The translations under genes and the position numbers were made by a program. A model generated the notes under the pieces. It was not told the origin of the DNA, searched no databases, and was given only the letters and a program-made list of their open reading frames with translations. This document shows positions 11,982 through 27,100 of a stretch of DNA of 64,000 bases, piece after piece. Every line of letters begins with the position of its first letter. Within the stretch, counting starts at the first letter, position 1. This DNA is from Dioszegia crocea (lineage: Eukaryota > Basidiomycota > Tremellomycetes > Tremellales > Bulleribasidiaceae), in contig BCKK01000010.1 of the NCBI GenBank assembly GCA_001600615.1, positions 757,392 through 821,391 of the forward strand, written 5' to 3'.

Positions 11982-14011
11982 ATGATTGTGAGTTGACGTA
12001 GGGAAGTCAGGTCGATAGCGAAGACTTCCGGCTAATATACCCAGGTGGCAGTCCAAGGATGCTCCCATGGATCTCTATCGGCAATATACGATTCCATCGC
12101 TCAGTACGAATCTCGCCAATCGAAGAAAGTCGACCTCTTACTCTTATGCGGCGATTTCCAAGCATTGAGATCATCACATGATTTCGCATCATTAGCCGTT
12201 CCACCGAAATATCACGCTCTGGGCACGTTTCACGAGTTCTACTCTGGGAAGAGGGTAGCACCATGCCTCACTTTGGTCATTGGCGGTAATCACGAGGCGA
12301 GCAACTACATGTGGGAGCTGTATCATGGTGGTTGGCTTGCTGAGAATATCTATTATCTCGGAGCGGCGGGCTGTGTCAGGGTGAATGGGTTGAGGATATC
12401 TGGGGCAAGTGGGATTTATAAGGAAAACGATTATACGAAGGGTGAGCTGGTTCAAGTGCCTTCAGTTGAGTCTGTCCTGACGGATGCAGGCCACTATGAG
12501 ACTGTGCCATATAACACATCGACTATGCGGAGTATATACCATATAAGGAATTACGAAGTTGCAAAGCTCATGCAGGTAAGGCAGTCCACTGGCTACAGCT
12601 GACGGCCTTAGCTTACACCCGAGGAAGGCTCAATATTCCTCTCGCACGACTGGCCACTGACCATACCCAACCACGGCGACACAGCAGCTCTTCTCAGGCG
12701 GAAACCATACTTCAAATCCGAAGTTCAGTCAAATACTCTCGGCTCCCCACCTCTACTTCAGCTCTTGAAGCACAATCAACCCGCTTACTGGTTCTCGGCG
12801 CATCTGCATGTGAAGTTCGCAGCGGTATATGAGCACGGAGAAAGTGCGGCTCGGGATGGCGGCGTCAGTGGGGCAGCATCAGCGGGCAATGTAAATGTGA
12901 TTGCGAGGATAGAGGGGAAAGAGACGTCAGCTGGGAATCCGGATGAGATCGTCCTGGATGATGATGAGGATGAAGAGGAGGAAACACCAGTCGTCAACCC
13001 GGATGAGATCGAGATTGACGATGATGACGACGAGGAAGATATCGATGAAGAGCCACAAATCACGGATGGTCAGATGAATGGGAATGGCGATGGGAGTATC
13101 GATGGAATACAGCCCGAAGAAGCCAAAGAGGCTCTAGCGGTGGATGAAAGTGCAGATCTGGTCGAATCGGCTCGACAGCTCGATCCGGATGCAGCCCAGG
13201 GGGTGATAGGTGCGACGAAAGGAGTGGAGACTGTAGTGAATGAGGGAGTTGAGGCGGGGCCCAGTCGGTCTGGAGGTGAGAGGAGGACAAAGTTCCTGGC
13301 TCTGGATAAGTGTGGGCCTGGGAAGGATTTCATCCAGGTATGTTTGGCTTGCTTTGCTTATCTTTTTTACTTATCATCTTGGTGCCCTCCTTCATTCCGA
13401 TCCTGCTGATCCATTCGGGACCCTCTCTACCATTTGCATGCTTTGGCACGGATTCCCCTCGAAGATACCTACCATACTCTACACCGCTGACCTACCAGTT
13501 CCTCGACATCCCGACTCCTCAACCCCTACCCTACCCCTCCTCCCTATCCGACACCTCCCCACTCTCCGCTCCTACCCTCACATACGACCCCGAATGGCTA
13601 GCCATCACGCGCGTCTTCCACCCTTACCTCTCCCTCGAATATCGTCAAAAGACACTACCGCTTCCAGACCATATGGCAGGATTGGTCCAGGCTGAATTAG
13701 AGCGGATCAACACCGAGGGATTGACGATACCTCCTCATACCAATCCGAATGGAGATGGAAGTGTGAGAGATGATGGCGTGTCGGGTCATGTGGGAGTAGG
13801 CAGGATTCAGAAATTTCAACGTACGGCTCCCGCGCATGGTGAACCGGGAGGTTCAGAGTGTGAGTTTCTTGTTCAAAGATTAGGATCGTGGTTCAAGGCT
13901 GATATGCCAGCGGCTTGGTATACCAACCCTCAAACTGAAGCATTCTGCACTATGCTCGGTATTCCGAATAAGATCAACCCTGCTCCATCGTTGGATTCGG
14001 CTGCGGCGTAA
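11982..14011 (+). CDS. DBR1: RNA lariat debranching enzyme
   Basis: Hydrolyses the 2'-5' branch of excised intron lariats in the nucleus. Five exons: 11982-11987 (only two codons), 12045-12441, 12490-12575, 12612-13337 and 13499-14011; total 1728 nt, 575 residues. Metallophosphoesterase motifs in order: GCSHG (Cys8 and His10, the Dbr1-specific C-x-H metal ligands), CGDFQ (Asp39), GGNHE (residues 82-86), SHDWP, and SAHLHVKF. The middle contains a Dbr1-typical [16 protein letters not shown] stretch. Between the catalytic domain and the C-terminal [13 protein letters not shown] motif sits an insert of roughly 150 residues, very acidic, with NPDEI twice, each followed by a run of Asp/Glu. The insert is not part of the enzyme core and is probably disordered. 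Confidence 0.96.
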
Positions 14012-14095
14012 TCTTATCCGATCCGGGATATCTCAAATGTGACATCCCCAATCTCAAATGACAAATTACCACTACATCCCTGACTGATTCTATAC

Positions 14096-17000
14096 CTACT
14101 CATACTCCGAGTCCCGCTTACGCTTCAGCACCATCTTGGTATTCAACCACTCGTGCTAATCCTTCAGCTCACATCCTGACCTATCAACCTGAAAGGGCAA
14201 TGACTTACGGCCCAGCAGGATAAGGCGAAGAAGTACGGTTTACGCGATACGAAACCTCGCATTTCCTCGTTCTGCCACCGTGAGCTAGTGTACACTATCG
14301 AGGATAACGCCAGAGGAGACAACTTACAGGAGCGAGACAGATGATCCAAGCTGCTATACACCAGTAACCAACAATACGGGCTATCCACATCATCGCCCTG
14401 ACGACAATCAGCGCTGTCATTGTACGTGTCGAGGTCAAGTGGGATTGAAGACTTACGGTTGGAATTGGAATAGACCCATTTGAAGAGTTGCAGCACCGAC
14501 GCTGGGATACATTAATATCCCTTTTCTCGCTGTGATACCTGACAACTCACAAAGATAGTGTCCATCCCATACTGACTGAACTGAGCCTTGGACCAATGAG
14601 CGAAATAGGCACGATCAGGTGCATTCCATATGTCCTAATCGTCAGCATCTGTCCAGATGGGCTGTAGATCCTCACTGACCGATTATTCGTTGCGGCGACA
14701 AAAAGTACACCGAGACATAAACCAATGATGAAGATTTCCCAGCCGACATAGAACCACATTGCAAGAAAGACTGTCGAGGGTCAACCATTACACTGCAAAG
14801 TCCATCGAGGGGGCAACTGGTACTTACCGCCTCTCCAAGTCTGACCACCTGGTCTGATCCAAATTGCCAATGCGCTCCCCTGATAGAATTGACAGGCAGT
14901 GTCGGAGGGTCCTCCATTCTCTTTCCAAGCCTCAGCAGCGAGTTTGTGTTGGGCTGTGAATTGTGGGAAACTCTTTGCTCCAAATCCAACATTGCTAGAC
15001 GTCAGCTTCTGGCTCCCTTCTCTTCAAGATGAGCGTGATGAAAACTCACTAGAAGATCAAAGCAACATGTACCAGCATCATGCAAAACGCAGCCGCACCG
15101 CAAATTCCTCTCCTGATATCAAACCAGATATACAACCTCCGATTCTCCAACGGTGTGGGACATTGCCAATTATGATTACCTTGATAGTCCGCTGCACACT
15201 TTAAATCTCTCGCTGCTCTCGCGTTATACTCCATCTCCGTCTCCCATCTAAAACCTTTCCGAACTGGGGCTTCAGGGTGCCATTCGTCTGTCGTTGGTTG
15301 ATAGATGTGTATCCTTTCTTCAGCTATACCATTCGGATGATAGAGCCATCGTTTCTTCCCTGCGATTTCGACGAGTAGGGGTTCCGTGCCTATGTACACG
15401 TAGAACCTGTCTAAAAGGTATCGTGAGCAGAAGTATTCAGAGAGGCAGTTGGGTGCGATTAAGTAGTGATCTTCTGACGTCAGGCGGGGTGGGAGGATAG
15501 TGCGGCCATGTATGAATCTGCATATGATTAGCTGTAATTCAGGTCGATGTATGAGGATGATGAGCGACAGAAGATTTGATGAAAAAGGGGGAACTTACCC
15601 TCTACCCATCCTGCCCCTTTCTCTCACTTTCATCTCCCTAGCCTTTTCCTCCTTGATAGGCACAGGCGCACCCTCCGCTTCCCCATCTGGATCATACACC
15701 TCACCCTCAGCCTTCATCCGTCTCACTTCCGCCACATCCATGAGCTCCCGCGCATGATCCCCAATGAGCATCTGCAGCAGCTCAGACGGGTAGAGCACGT
15801 CCAGATCTTTCTGGGCCTCTTCCACTTTCGCCTCCAATGCCGCCTGCGCCTCAGCCACCTTCTCCTCCAGCGCCGCCAATTTCCCCTGAAAATTCGGAGG
15901 ATATCGAGATGGATGGACATTCCGACTCATTCTACGTTCATGATCATTGAGCGCTTCTTCCGCTTGTCGAAGGTAGTGTAATTTGTTTTGATTCACCCTG
16001 AAATTACCCGTCTGCCAGGCTCCCTCCCATTGGTCATCGGTCCAAGGTCGGAGAGGTAGTCGACAACTCCGCTTGTTCTCCCGAGCGATGGATTGGTCGG
16101 GTGTGCAGTCTAGTGCATCGAGGATGAGGCGGAGGACGTTGTAGGCGCCACAGGCCATGACGATGAGTAGGATCAGGTGGTGGACTGGGATCATTCTGCC
16201 GTTAGTCTCAATTGAAGTGGGGGACTCACATTTTCCATCCCCAATTAGGAGAACCGTTGACTAGGCATAGAGCAAGGCTGACAGGTCAACTAGGCATAAA
16301 CAACAGTGGGAAGACGTACAATATCATGGTATACCCATTACCGGCCCTAGACCACTGTGGCGATAGTAGGCCCATCCGAACATTTAACACCTCATCCGCT
16401 ATGAGCATCAAGCAGAGGAGTACTGTCGGTCAGCTAGAGGCAAGTTAGACGTGATTCGGACTGTACTCACACACCCAACCGTGGTACAGGATGAACCAAA
16501 CTGACAGTCAGCTCTAACTCCTATTGTGATTCAGCTGGAACTCACTGAAAGTCTCGTAGGTCCCAGACCAACTTGCGAAGCCTGTACCCAACAGATACGC
16601 GCAGTCCGCCTCTCCTTTTAGAAACTCGATATCTCCACCAGTTACATAGGCGTCAAAGTACTTCGTCCACTGTAGCTTTAGCCATGAATTATAGGCGACT
16701 ACAAGATGAGACAACTCACAGTGCCTCCGTTGAGATCCATGGTCATTCTAATAATCTCCATAATCGCCATTGTACCGCCACAAATCACACCGGTAATTTG
16801 TAGACCCTGCCGAGTGAACATTCGCACTGCATCCTGGAGCAAAGAGTACATGTCGTATACCCTCTGCCAGAAGCTCTGCCAGTTGGTTGGTTTGGTAGTG
16901 TGTCGGCAACACGGTCCATAACCCAATGGCGCACAAACATCTCGTGCGTCTTGTCGATTTGTAGTCTTCTTCCTACCCTTATTTTTGCCTTTCTTCCCCT

Positions 17001-17889
17001 TGGTTGAAGTGCTCTTCCAATGGGGCTCAAACGGTGGTTCCTTTCCAAAGATCTTCCAGGGAAGGAATAGGATGGTCGCTAGAGAAAGGATGAGGAAGAG
17101 GAGGGGACCGATGTAGAGCAGGTAAAAGATCCGATGGGTCCGAGAGATGTGTCGCCAAACTTCCCGAAAGGTCGGATCATACCTGGTGAGTGGTTTACTA
17201 GGTGTCAAAAGACCCAAGAAATCGAATCCGCGCCAGAATGATCGCCAAGTCCATGCCGGCCAGAACGACCATGGTTCCTCCATCGCCAACCTTCTCTCAA
17301 TCTCTTTCTGTCGCCGTCCATTGACGTCCATCCCGTCTTTCTGCTGCAACACCTCACCGTACGCTTTGGTGACTAGCGCACCAGCAGCGACGCTCTCTCC
17401 ACGCGTCACCGGGTTATCTCTCGAACTAGCCTTTCCCAGCCGTTTCTCCAGATCCTTCTTGCCCTTCTTCGTCGCGTTATACGCCTCCTCTTCTTTCCGC
17501 GCCTTGAGCTTTTCATCAAACCGTATCTTAGCCGTCTGGGCCCTTAAATCCGCCTCCTCTTCTTCTTCTTGTCTTTGTTTTTCAATGCGCCTCCTCAGAG
17601 CTTCCTTCGCCTTCTTACGCTGAGTCCTACTCATATTGCTCTCATTTCGCTCCAGGTATTGCGCCCTGTAGGCCGCACTTTTCGCCGCTTTCTCCTCCCT
17701 CCATGCATTCCTCTCCGCCACAGTCAACCCATCTGGCGGATTGACATCGGAGTCATACGACTCGTACCCGTCATCTGACCCGGCGTTGTGAGTATTGTTG
17801 CGCTTCTTGTGGTTCTTTTCCTTGCGGATGTCTTCCCCTTTCCGTTGATACGTATTAGGCTCCCCCATCCGTCTGTCCTCTTCGGCCAT
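14096..17889 (-). CDS. Large multi-pass membrane protein, family not recognised
   Basis: First exon 17889-16720 encodes 390 residues: a charged, coiled-coil-like N-terminal region (runs of Lys, Glu, Arg to about residue 160), then a strong membrane segment near residue 265 (FYLLYIGPLLFLILSLATILF) and a second (ITGVICGGTMAIMEIIRM). Further short exons on the minus strand encode more spans: WFILYHGWVLLLCLMLIA near 16450, HHLILLIVMACGAYNVLRLIL near 16170, GICGAAAFCMMLVHVALIF near 15060, WEIFIIGLCLGVLFVAA near 14710, and YWCIAAWIICLAP near 14350. A soluble loop near 15700-16000 contains a heptad-like Ala/Glu coiled coil. The last exon ends in a basic tail at 14096. I place at least seven spans. 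Most exon joins are clear, but those near 14480-14560 are uncertain. I cannot assign a function; its 3' end converges with DBR1 at 84 bp. Confidence 0.7.
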
Positions 17890-19029
17890 GGTATAGATGT
17901 TGAGCGGGGTCGGTCGGATGGTAGGGGTAGATGAGGGGAGTGAAAAGTCGAGGTGGAAGTGAGGATGTATGTGTTTTTACTTATAATATATTGCACGATG
18001 GCACGCCTCCTTTGTGGTATTCCTCGGTGTGACTCCTTTTGTGAGGTTAGCACTAATCAGCGATATCGCTCCATTGTCAGACAATCCTCCCTTTGAGCAG
18101 GGTCCTTTGGCGCTAGGGTCGATGATTGACGAGGGGTAGGAATTGTCAGTAGAGATAAACCGGAGCAGTGGCTGAGATCAACCCTGAGCCTCTGCACAGG
18201 TGACAGCTGCCCTCCCACATCGAGCCTATACGCAGCTGTGAGTAAGGTAAGTCCATGAATGGCAATCTTACGAGTTATCCAGTAGTCATCTCTACCTGCT
18301 CACTCATGCGTTCAGCCCCTTCCGGACCGGGCCCGGCCACGCACCACACAAACCAAGGACTGAATCCAGACCCGTGCCTGATGACCTGATGGTCGACCTG
18401 ATGATTATGGGCATCCGCCATGATGCCATGGAGGGAGGAGGGTACCGCTAAAATGATGATGAGGTGCCAAGCTAAGAAGGATAGCGTCGATCAGTGGACT
18501 CCCGGCCGAAAGGTCTGGACCCTCTCTCCACCTACGTCAGTTCGGGTCGACTGCCGCCGGGCCGGGTTGTTCGGGGGTAACTAGGGGTAACTTATACAGT
18601 GCAGAGTCAGTGCAAGATCCCTATTGGCCAATACAGTTTAGCCTTATCTCGAGTTACGGCATGCATTAGTAAATCTATATTGATTAGGAGATTTACATTA
18701 AGTTACCTACGAGTTTGTTATTGGCGGCAAGAGGCTATCATAGCTATTCCATCTATCCCGCACACATCTACATCGTGTACCTACCCTGTCCAGACAGGGA
18801 ATCAATCCACTGCTACATCCTCTCTGCTTCGACTTATCAACGAGCCTAAATATTCCCGCCGAACTCCGACCGTTGCGGCTAAAAAATCTCATTGCCCGTT
18901 GATTTACGAAACCCGAAACGCCTCCTTGCCCCCAATCTCTGCCGCTACCTTGCGGATACGCATCATACCCGATAATCAATAGCTCTTTGAGCGTACTCGG
19001 ATTGTCCATACAAAGACTCTGTGCACAGC
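17890..19029. other. Intergenic, divergent promoters
   Basis: Upstream region of both the minus-strand membrane protein and the plus-strand kinase. Open frames here are short and unsupported. Around 18370-18430 TGATGA and CTGATG repeat several times, but no paired box structure of a small nucleolar RNA is evident. Confidence 0.4.
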
Positions 19030-21873
<2,844 letters not shown>

Positions 21874-24116
21874 GCGTCCAGTCTGTCCGCGAGCCGTGCA
21901 GTCGCCCAATCCACAATGGCCATCGTCGCTCGGCCTCATCCGCCCTTCTTGTTTCGATCAACCCTTCATCTCGGCGTCTTTCCAATCTACCATACGCTAC
22001 ACCTACTCTCAACGATTTACGTCCGACCTCAATTGATCACATCACTCTTACTACCTCTACTCCCAATACTCATATCCTCAACGCCAACCCTTCACTCCAC
22101 CACCACCGCCCTCCCCATCTCGCCATCCTTCCCACCTACCTCTTCCTCATTCCTCACCCGGCCCCTATGCGAATTCCCAAATTCCCATTCTCGCTCCCCC
22201 TCTCCCTCTGTCCGCCTTGACAACCTGTACAGAAGTCTCACCATCATCAATAGATCTCTCTTATATTACCCATCCCTCATTCCCCCCTCCCCTAGCCTCA
22301 CCGGTAGCCTATCAGTCCCCTTTAGTATGTTTTTTCGTTCCGTAGAAGACCGTATAGTTTCAGCTTCGCATTTTCAGCTAGTCTGCTCAGGTATATGTAT
22401 AAGTTAGTACATGGGTGTAGACCAGTAGGCTTAAGGCCAGCAATGACGAAGAATGGGCAGGTACGAGTGCCACATGTCGGCATTTCGGGTTTAGCCACTC
22501 TTTCGGCCTGGAGGGATGACGGCGTGTATTACGTCAGTGCGGCGCTACTATGCGGCAAGTTCCGCTTCTGAATTCTGATCTCTTACACTGACTCCATGAT
22601 GGACCCTCTTGCTTATCGTGCTCTTGCATTCTTACTTCACTGCATTGAGTATGTGCGCGTTAGGATCGAGTCTGAGATCCGGCTGAATCAAGCAAAACAC
22701 AGGGGACTGACATGAAGTGGGAAAGGGCTCAGATGGGCCGAGGTGAAGAGCAATCTGGCGGAAGGTTGAGGTTGCATCCCGCTTCTGGAGGTACATCTAC
22801 TGATTCAGTACACTCACGGTTTCAGATACCGTAAGCTACTGACAGTCTGACTCACTGCTGAAGTCTGTTGATTGGACGGAAAGCTGATCTGTGACCTGCA
22901 GTTCGACCAGCCTACAAGGTATGATTCCGGGCTGAACAATGCGCGATCCAATTTAACAAAGGTACCATCTAGACTAATCACCTGAGGGAAGTCGCCCGAG
23001 CTCCTCTCGAGTAACCGCTAGTCCTGGGGGTCACGGTGTAGATGGGGGGAAGTGAGGATGAAGGGAGGAACTGCTAACGGCACGCGACTTATCCCGGACG
23101 TCGACCCCAACACTGCCAAAATCGAGACTCTCGCAATCGTCAAAACGGAGTGTCGAGGCTACACACAGGCAGGAGATGCATATGATGGAGTGAAAATGGT
23201 TCTCTCGGCGGAGGGGCATGTATCGAGCCAGCAGATAGGGGACGCCGGCCTGACCTTTACTCCTTCATTAAGCGATATAGTCCGGGCTTTCCTGATGTAT
23301 CTCGGGTTGAGCTGCATGCATCAATTTGTCCTCCCCTTACTTCTCTGCAAAGGTAATAGGAATGATAGACGCTCCTGGGATGATCTCACACCTCTGCATG
23401 CTGCAAAGCCACGCTGAAGAGATGATAAAAAGGCACGCACGGACTGGGATGCGCCACCAAATTTGTCAACCGCGTTGTTCGCGGCCAGAGCATGCAGAGC
23501 ACATGCACGCGACCCATGCTGCTCCTGCTATACACCTCCATCACCACCACTGCCAGCCTGCTCAGGCCATAGGCTACCTAGACCTATATCTCAGCTGCCG
23601 CATAGCTGTCCCGCTCGAATCAGGCCGAACTGTAAGCAGGCTCCGGCTCGGCTAGGCGAAACTTTCCGCATTCCGACCGATTCCGCCGAACCATCCTTGC
23701 AATTGTGCTTCGCCGCTTCTTTCCCTTCGCACAGCCATAGACGAATCACCTCGAGTCAACTCCACATCGTCTACGTCTCCATCTGTGTATATCGGTAGCT
23801 CCCACCGGAGTGGGAAAGCGGACAAGACGCCGAAGCTAGAAAACCTCGTGTCATCCTCGCTCGCGTGACCACTCAAAGGAACGCCCGTGCTTCACTTCCC
23901 CCTCCCTACCCACCGACACAGAACATTCATCACGGTCTGTACGACCAGCATAAGCGACGGCCACACACCTCGCCCTCGCCACCTCTTGCCACCATGAGCG
24001 ATATATAACCATATCCCGGGTCTTTGCTCGACTCGTCCACGACCCCCACATCATATCCTAACATCCACCCGCCTCCTACACATACCTCCCCACCACACAC
24101 GGACGACACTGTTTCA
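21874..24116. other. Longest intergenic gap, 2.2 kb, no gene seen
   Basis: The first 450 bp are strongly C/T-rich on the plus strand and look like the kinase 3' untranslated region; the open frame there only reflects composition. The middle (22430-23850) has no frame with plausible introns. The last 250 bp, again C/T-rich, are the likely leader of the next gene. A non-coding RNA or a long regulatory region is possible but nothing in the sequence shows one. Confidence 0.4.
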
Positions 24117-27100
24117 ATGTCAGGCATTCTTCACGGCGTGGGCGGTTTGGTTGGGGCAGGCGTCAAGGGTCTGTTGGACATGGCGGAGGGATACCTGCAT
24201 CCGAACGAAGAGCATGGAGAGGGCTTCGTCCCGGATCATGCGGATCCAGGAGGGGCGGCGGTACCCATAAATGCCTCTCCGGTAGATATTGCCACCACTA
24301 CAGGATCTTCTCCTGCATCATCTTCTGCCTCGGCCGCATCGTCGGCATTCTCACAAATGTCAATCGCGCAGGCGAAAGTTGTGGAATTGGTGGATGTACC
24401 TTCTGGATGGATTCATCTCCAGTCTACATATCTGGATGGGACAGGTGGCGAGAGGAAAATTCGAAGCTTTGGGTTGAAGCATGTCGGGAGGGAACCAATT
24501 CATGTCGAGGTGGGCAGTGATCTAGGGGGACAAATCGTGTTTTGGAAAGGGGACGATGAAAAAGGTACGCCTACAGAGCTCTAGCAACTTTCATAGCTGA
24601 CACCGTAGATATGTCGTCTGCCGCATCCTACTCTAGTACATCTTCCACATCAAATACCTCGGGTACCACCTCCTTCGCTACCACTCTCGCCCCAGCCACC
24701 ACCTCCACATTCTATCTCGCCTTCACCCCTTCTCCAGCCCACCTAAACACCCCGCCAAGCGCCACATCCCCCACGTCCGAAGGCGGCTTCACCCCTCGAC
24801 TCCTCCCCGCATTATGTAGGCAGAAGTCTAATGACGTCTCGCTCATCCCCATCATCCCCGGTATATCCTCCGCCTCCTCTGCGTCAGATTCAGTCTCTGT
24901 CGGATCTAGTCAATCCGTCGCTGGCAGTTTCAAAAATGTCAGCAATATCCGCCGACAAGAACCCGTCCATCGCGCATTCTCCGTACATGGCTCGATATCC
25001 ATTCATGCCTCTCTCCAGTCCAACCCTACTATCCCTATCCAACACGTCAATCTTCCCTTCTTCGCTACAGTCTGTAAATCCCTCTTCACTGCCGCTCTGA
25101 TCGATCACTCATCCGGCCTCGCTTCGGGCTCTCAACAATCGTCCGGTCAAATGATTATCGATTTCGGATCAGACGCCATTGTAGGCGAGGAGTATCACCG
25201 CGATATCCTCCTTGTCAATCGGTCAGAGATTGAGTTGGTGTGGATGACGGCGGTCGTCAATGCGCGCTATAAGGATGCCGCATGGTTCTCTCTGCGAGAC
25301 CTAGATTCCGAAAATGTATTCGGAGTCGATACTTCTTCCCAGCCTGTTCCCCTTCCCGCCCTGTCATCTCGACATCTCCGGCTCGAACTCCGAGTCAAAC
25401 AACCCGTCCCTGACTTCAGCTTCGATTTTGTCATTTCGAATGTCAACCAATCTGGCAATTTGGTCACTTGCCGAGCGATCGGTTCGGGCCAGCCAGAGAG
25501 TACCGATACATCTCTGAAAATCCTCAGTGGGACCACGCTGGATTTCGGGCAAATCACCGATGGAGTCTGGGCAAAGAAGCTCGTCACTGTCAAAAACGCT
25601 GGGGACAGGTCTCTCGATGTGAGATTTTCGGGGTCGCCGGGAGTTGATGTGGTGTTTAGGCTGGCCGGTGTAGCGGGGGATGATGTGGATGAAGATATAC
25701 CGATGGAGAAATTGCTACCTAGTGGGGTTGGGAAGAAGGTGGAGCATGCCCTGTCTAGGCAGTCGACGAGGGAGAGGAGTAGGGGTAGGGCATCAGCTTC
25801 AAGGCCTGTCTCGCCGACGTCTTCCGCTGGGAGGGCGAGTAGCGTGAGCGAAGGAGGCGGGCATTTTGCTGGCAGGGACGGGGTGTCTGACGCTGAGTCT
25901 CACGGCTCGACATCGACGAGGGGCACAGGCGGTATTCGCGATCCATCCCTCACACCTTCACACCCTCTCTCTCGAGTCGCCTCACATACTTCCCACACTT
26001 CGAGTTATCGGTTCCATACCGATGCGACTGAATCCGACGACGAAGATTTCGAAACGCCCTTCTTCTCTAACGGGAACGGTGGCGGCGGCGAGTCGATAGG
26101 AACATCTCCACCTACCCCTCATCCCCGCGCCGACCTCTCACAGTCCGTCGAGTGCATAACGGACCGGGCAATCCCTAACCAGATCGAAGAACTGGCCATG
26201 CGTCCAGGAACAGAATATCGCATCTTCGTCCTCTATCGTCCGGCACGCGATACAGTCTCTTCTCCCGAAGTAGCCGGTACACTCCGCTCAACAAAGTTCA
26301 AAATATACATTGACTCTACTCCATCCTCTCGCTCTTCCTCTTCATCCACCGTCATCCCTGCTCGACACACCCTTCATTGCATTGCCGAATCTTGCACTTC
26401 GCTCATCTCCATTGCGTCAGGCTCCAAGATTGATTTTGGAGAAGTCACTGTTGGTGCTTCAAAATCAACGACGCTTCGGATTCTGAATATCAGTCAATTA
26501 TCTGCCAAGATTGAAATTGCCGCGATTAGTAAAGTGTTGAGTACGAATCGGAATGTGGTTGTTATTCCGCCTAGAGAGGAGGTTGAGGAGAAGATGGAAT
26601 TCTTCCCGAGGCGGATTAATGAGCGGTATGAGAAGCAGGTGTTTGTGAGGAATTTGCTCAATAGGGCGAATGGTGAGTTATTATCGCCGTCTCGAAAGGG
26701 TTTAGCTGATATCTTAGATCAACTCGTCGAGATCAGATCCAAGAACGTGGATATCAACAATGTCACCCTTCATTCCCACCTCTACCGCATCCTTACTCCC
26801 AACGGCGCAAACTTCCTCGATTTCGGCTCGGTCGTCATCAACTCCCCTACGGTGCGAACACTCCTCTTTGAGAATCTCACGCACGCCCCTCTTATCCTAT
26901 CCCTCATGGCTTCCCAGCCGGAGGACGTAGAGCTCTATGTTAAAGTCGAGGACTGTGATCAAGCGATGGACAAGTCAATGGTGTTGAATCATAAATACGC
27001 CGATTCCACATTGGACAGAGTGACGTCTCCGCAGAGTGGGGATTTGAAGGAGAGGTTCATGGAGACATTGAGAGAGTTGGGGTCTAAGCCTGCGGTGCCT

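Noticed and set aside
18360..18440. TGATGA/CTGATG repeats resembling small nucleolar RNA boxes
   Set aside because: No properly ordered C and D boxes with a terminal stem.
21916..22407. 163-residue open frame after the SRPK gene
   Set aside because: C/T-rich composition keeps it open; Pro/Ser/Leu content with no domain, and it lies in the likely 3' untranslated region.
22990..23420. 121-residue plus-strand frame in the long gap
   Set aside because: No splice-consistent extension, no motif and unremarkable composition.
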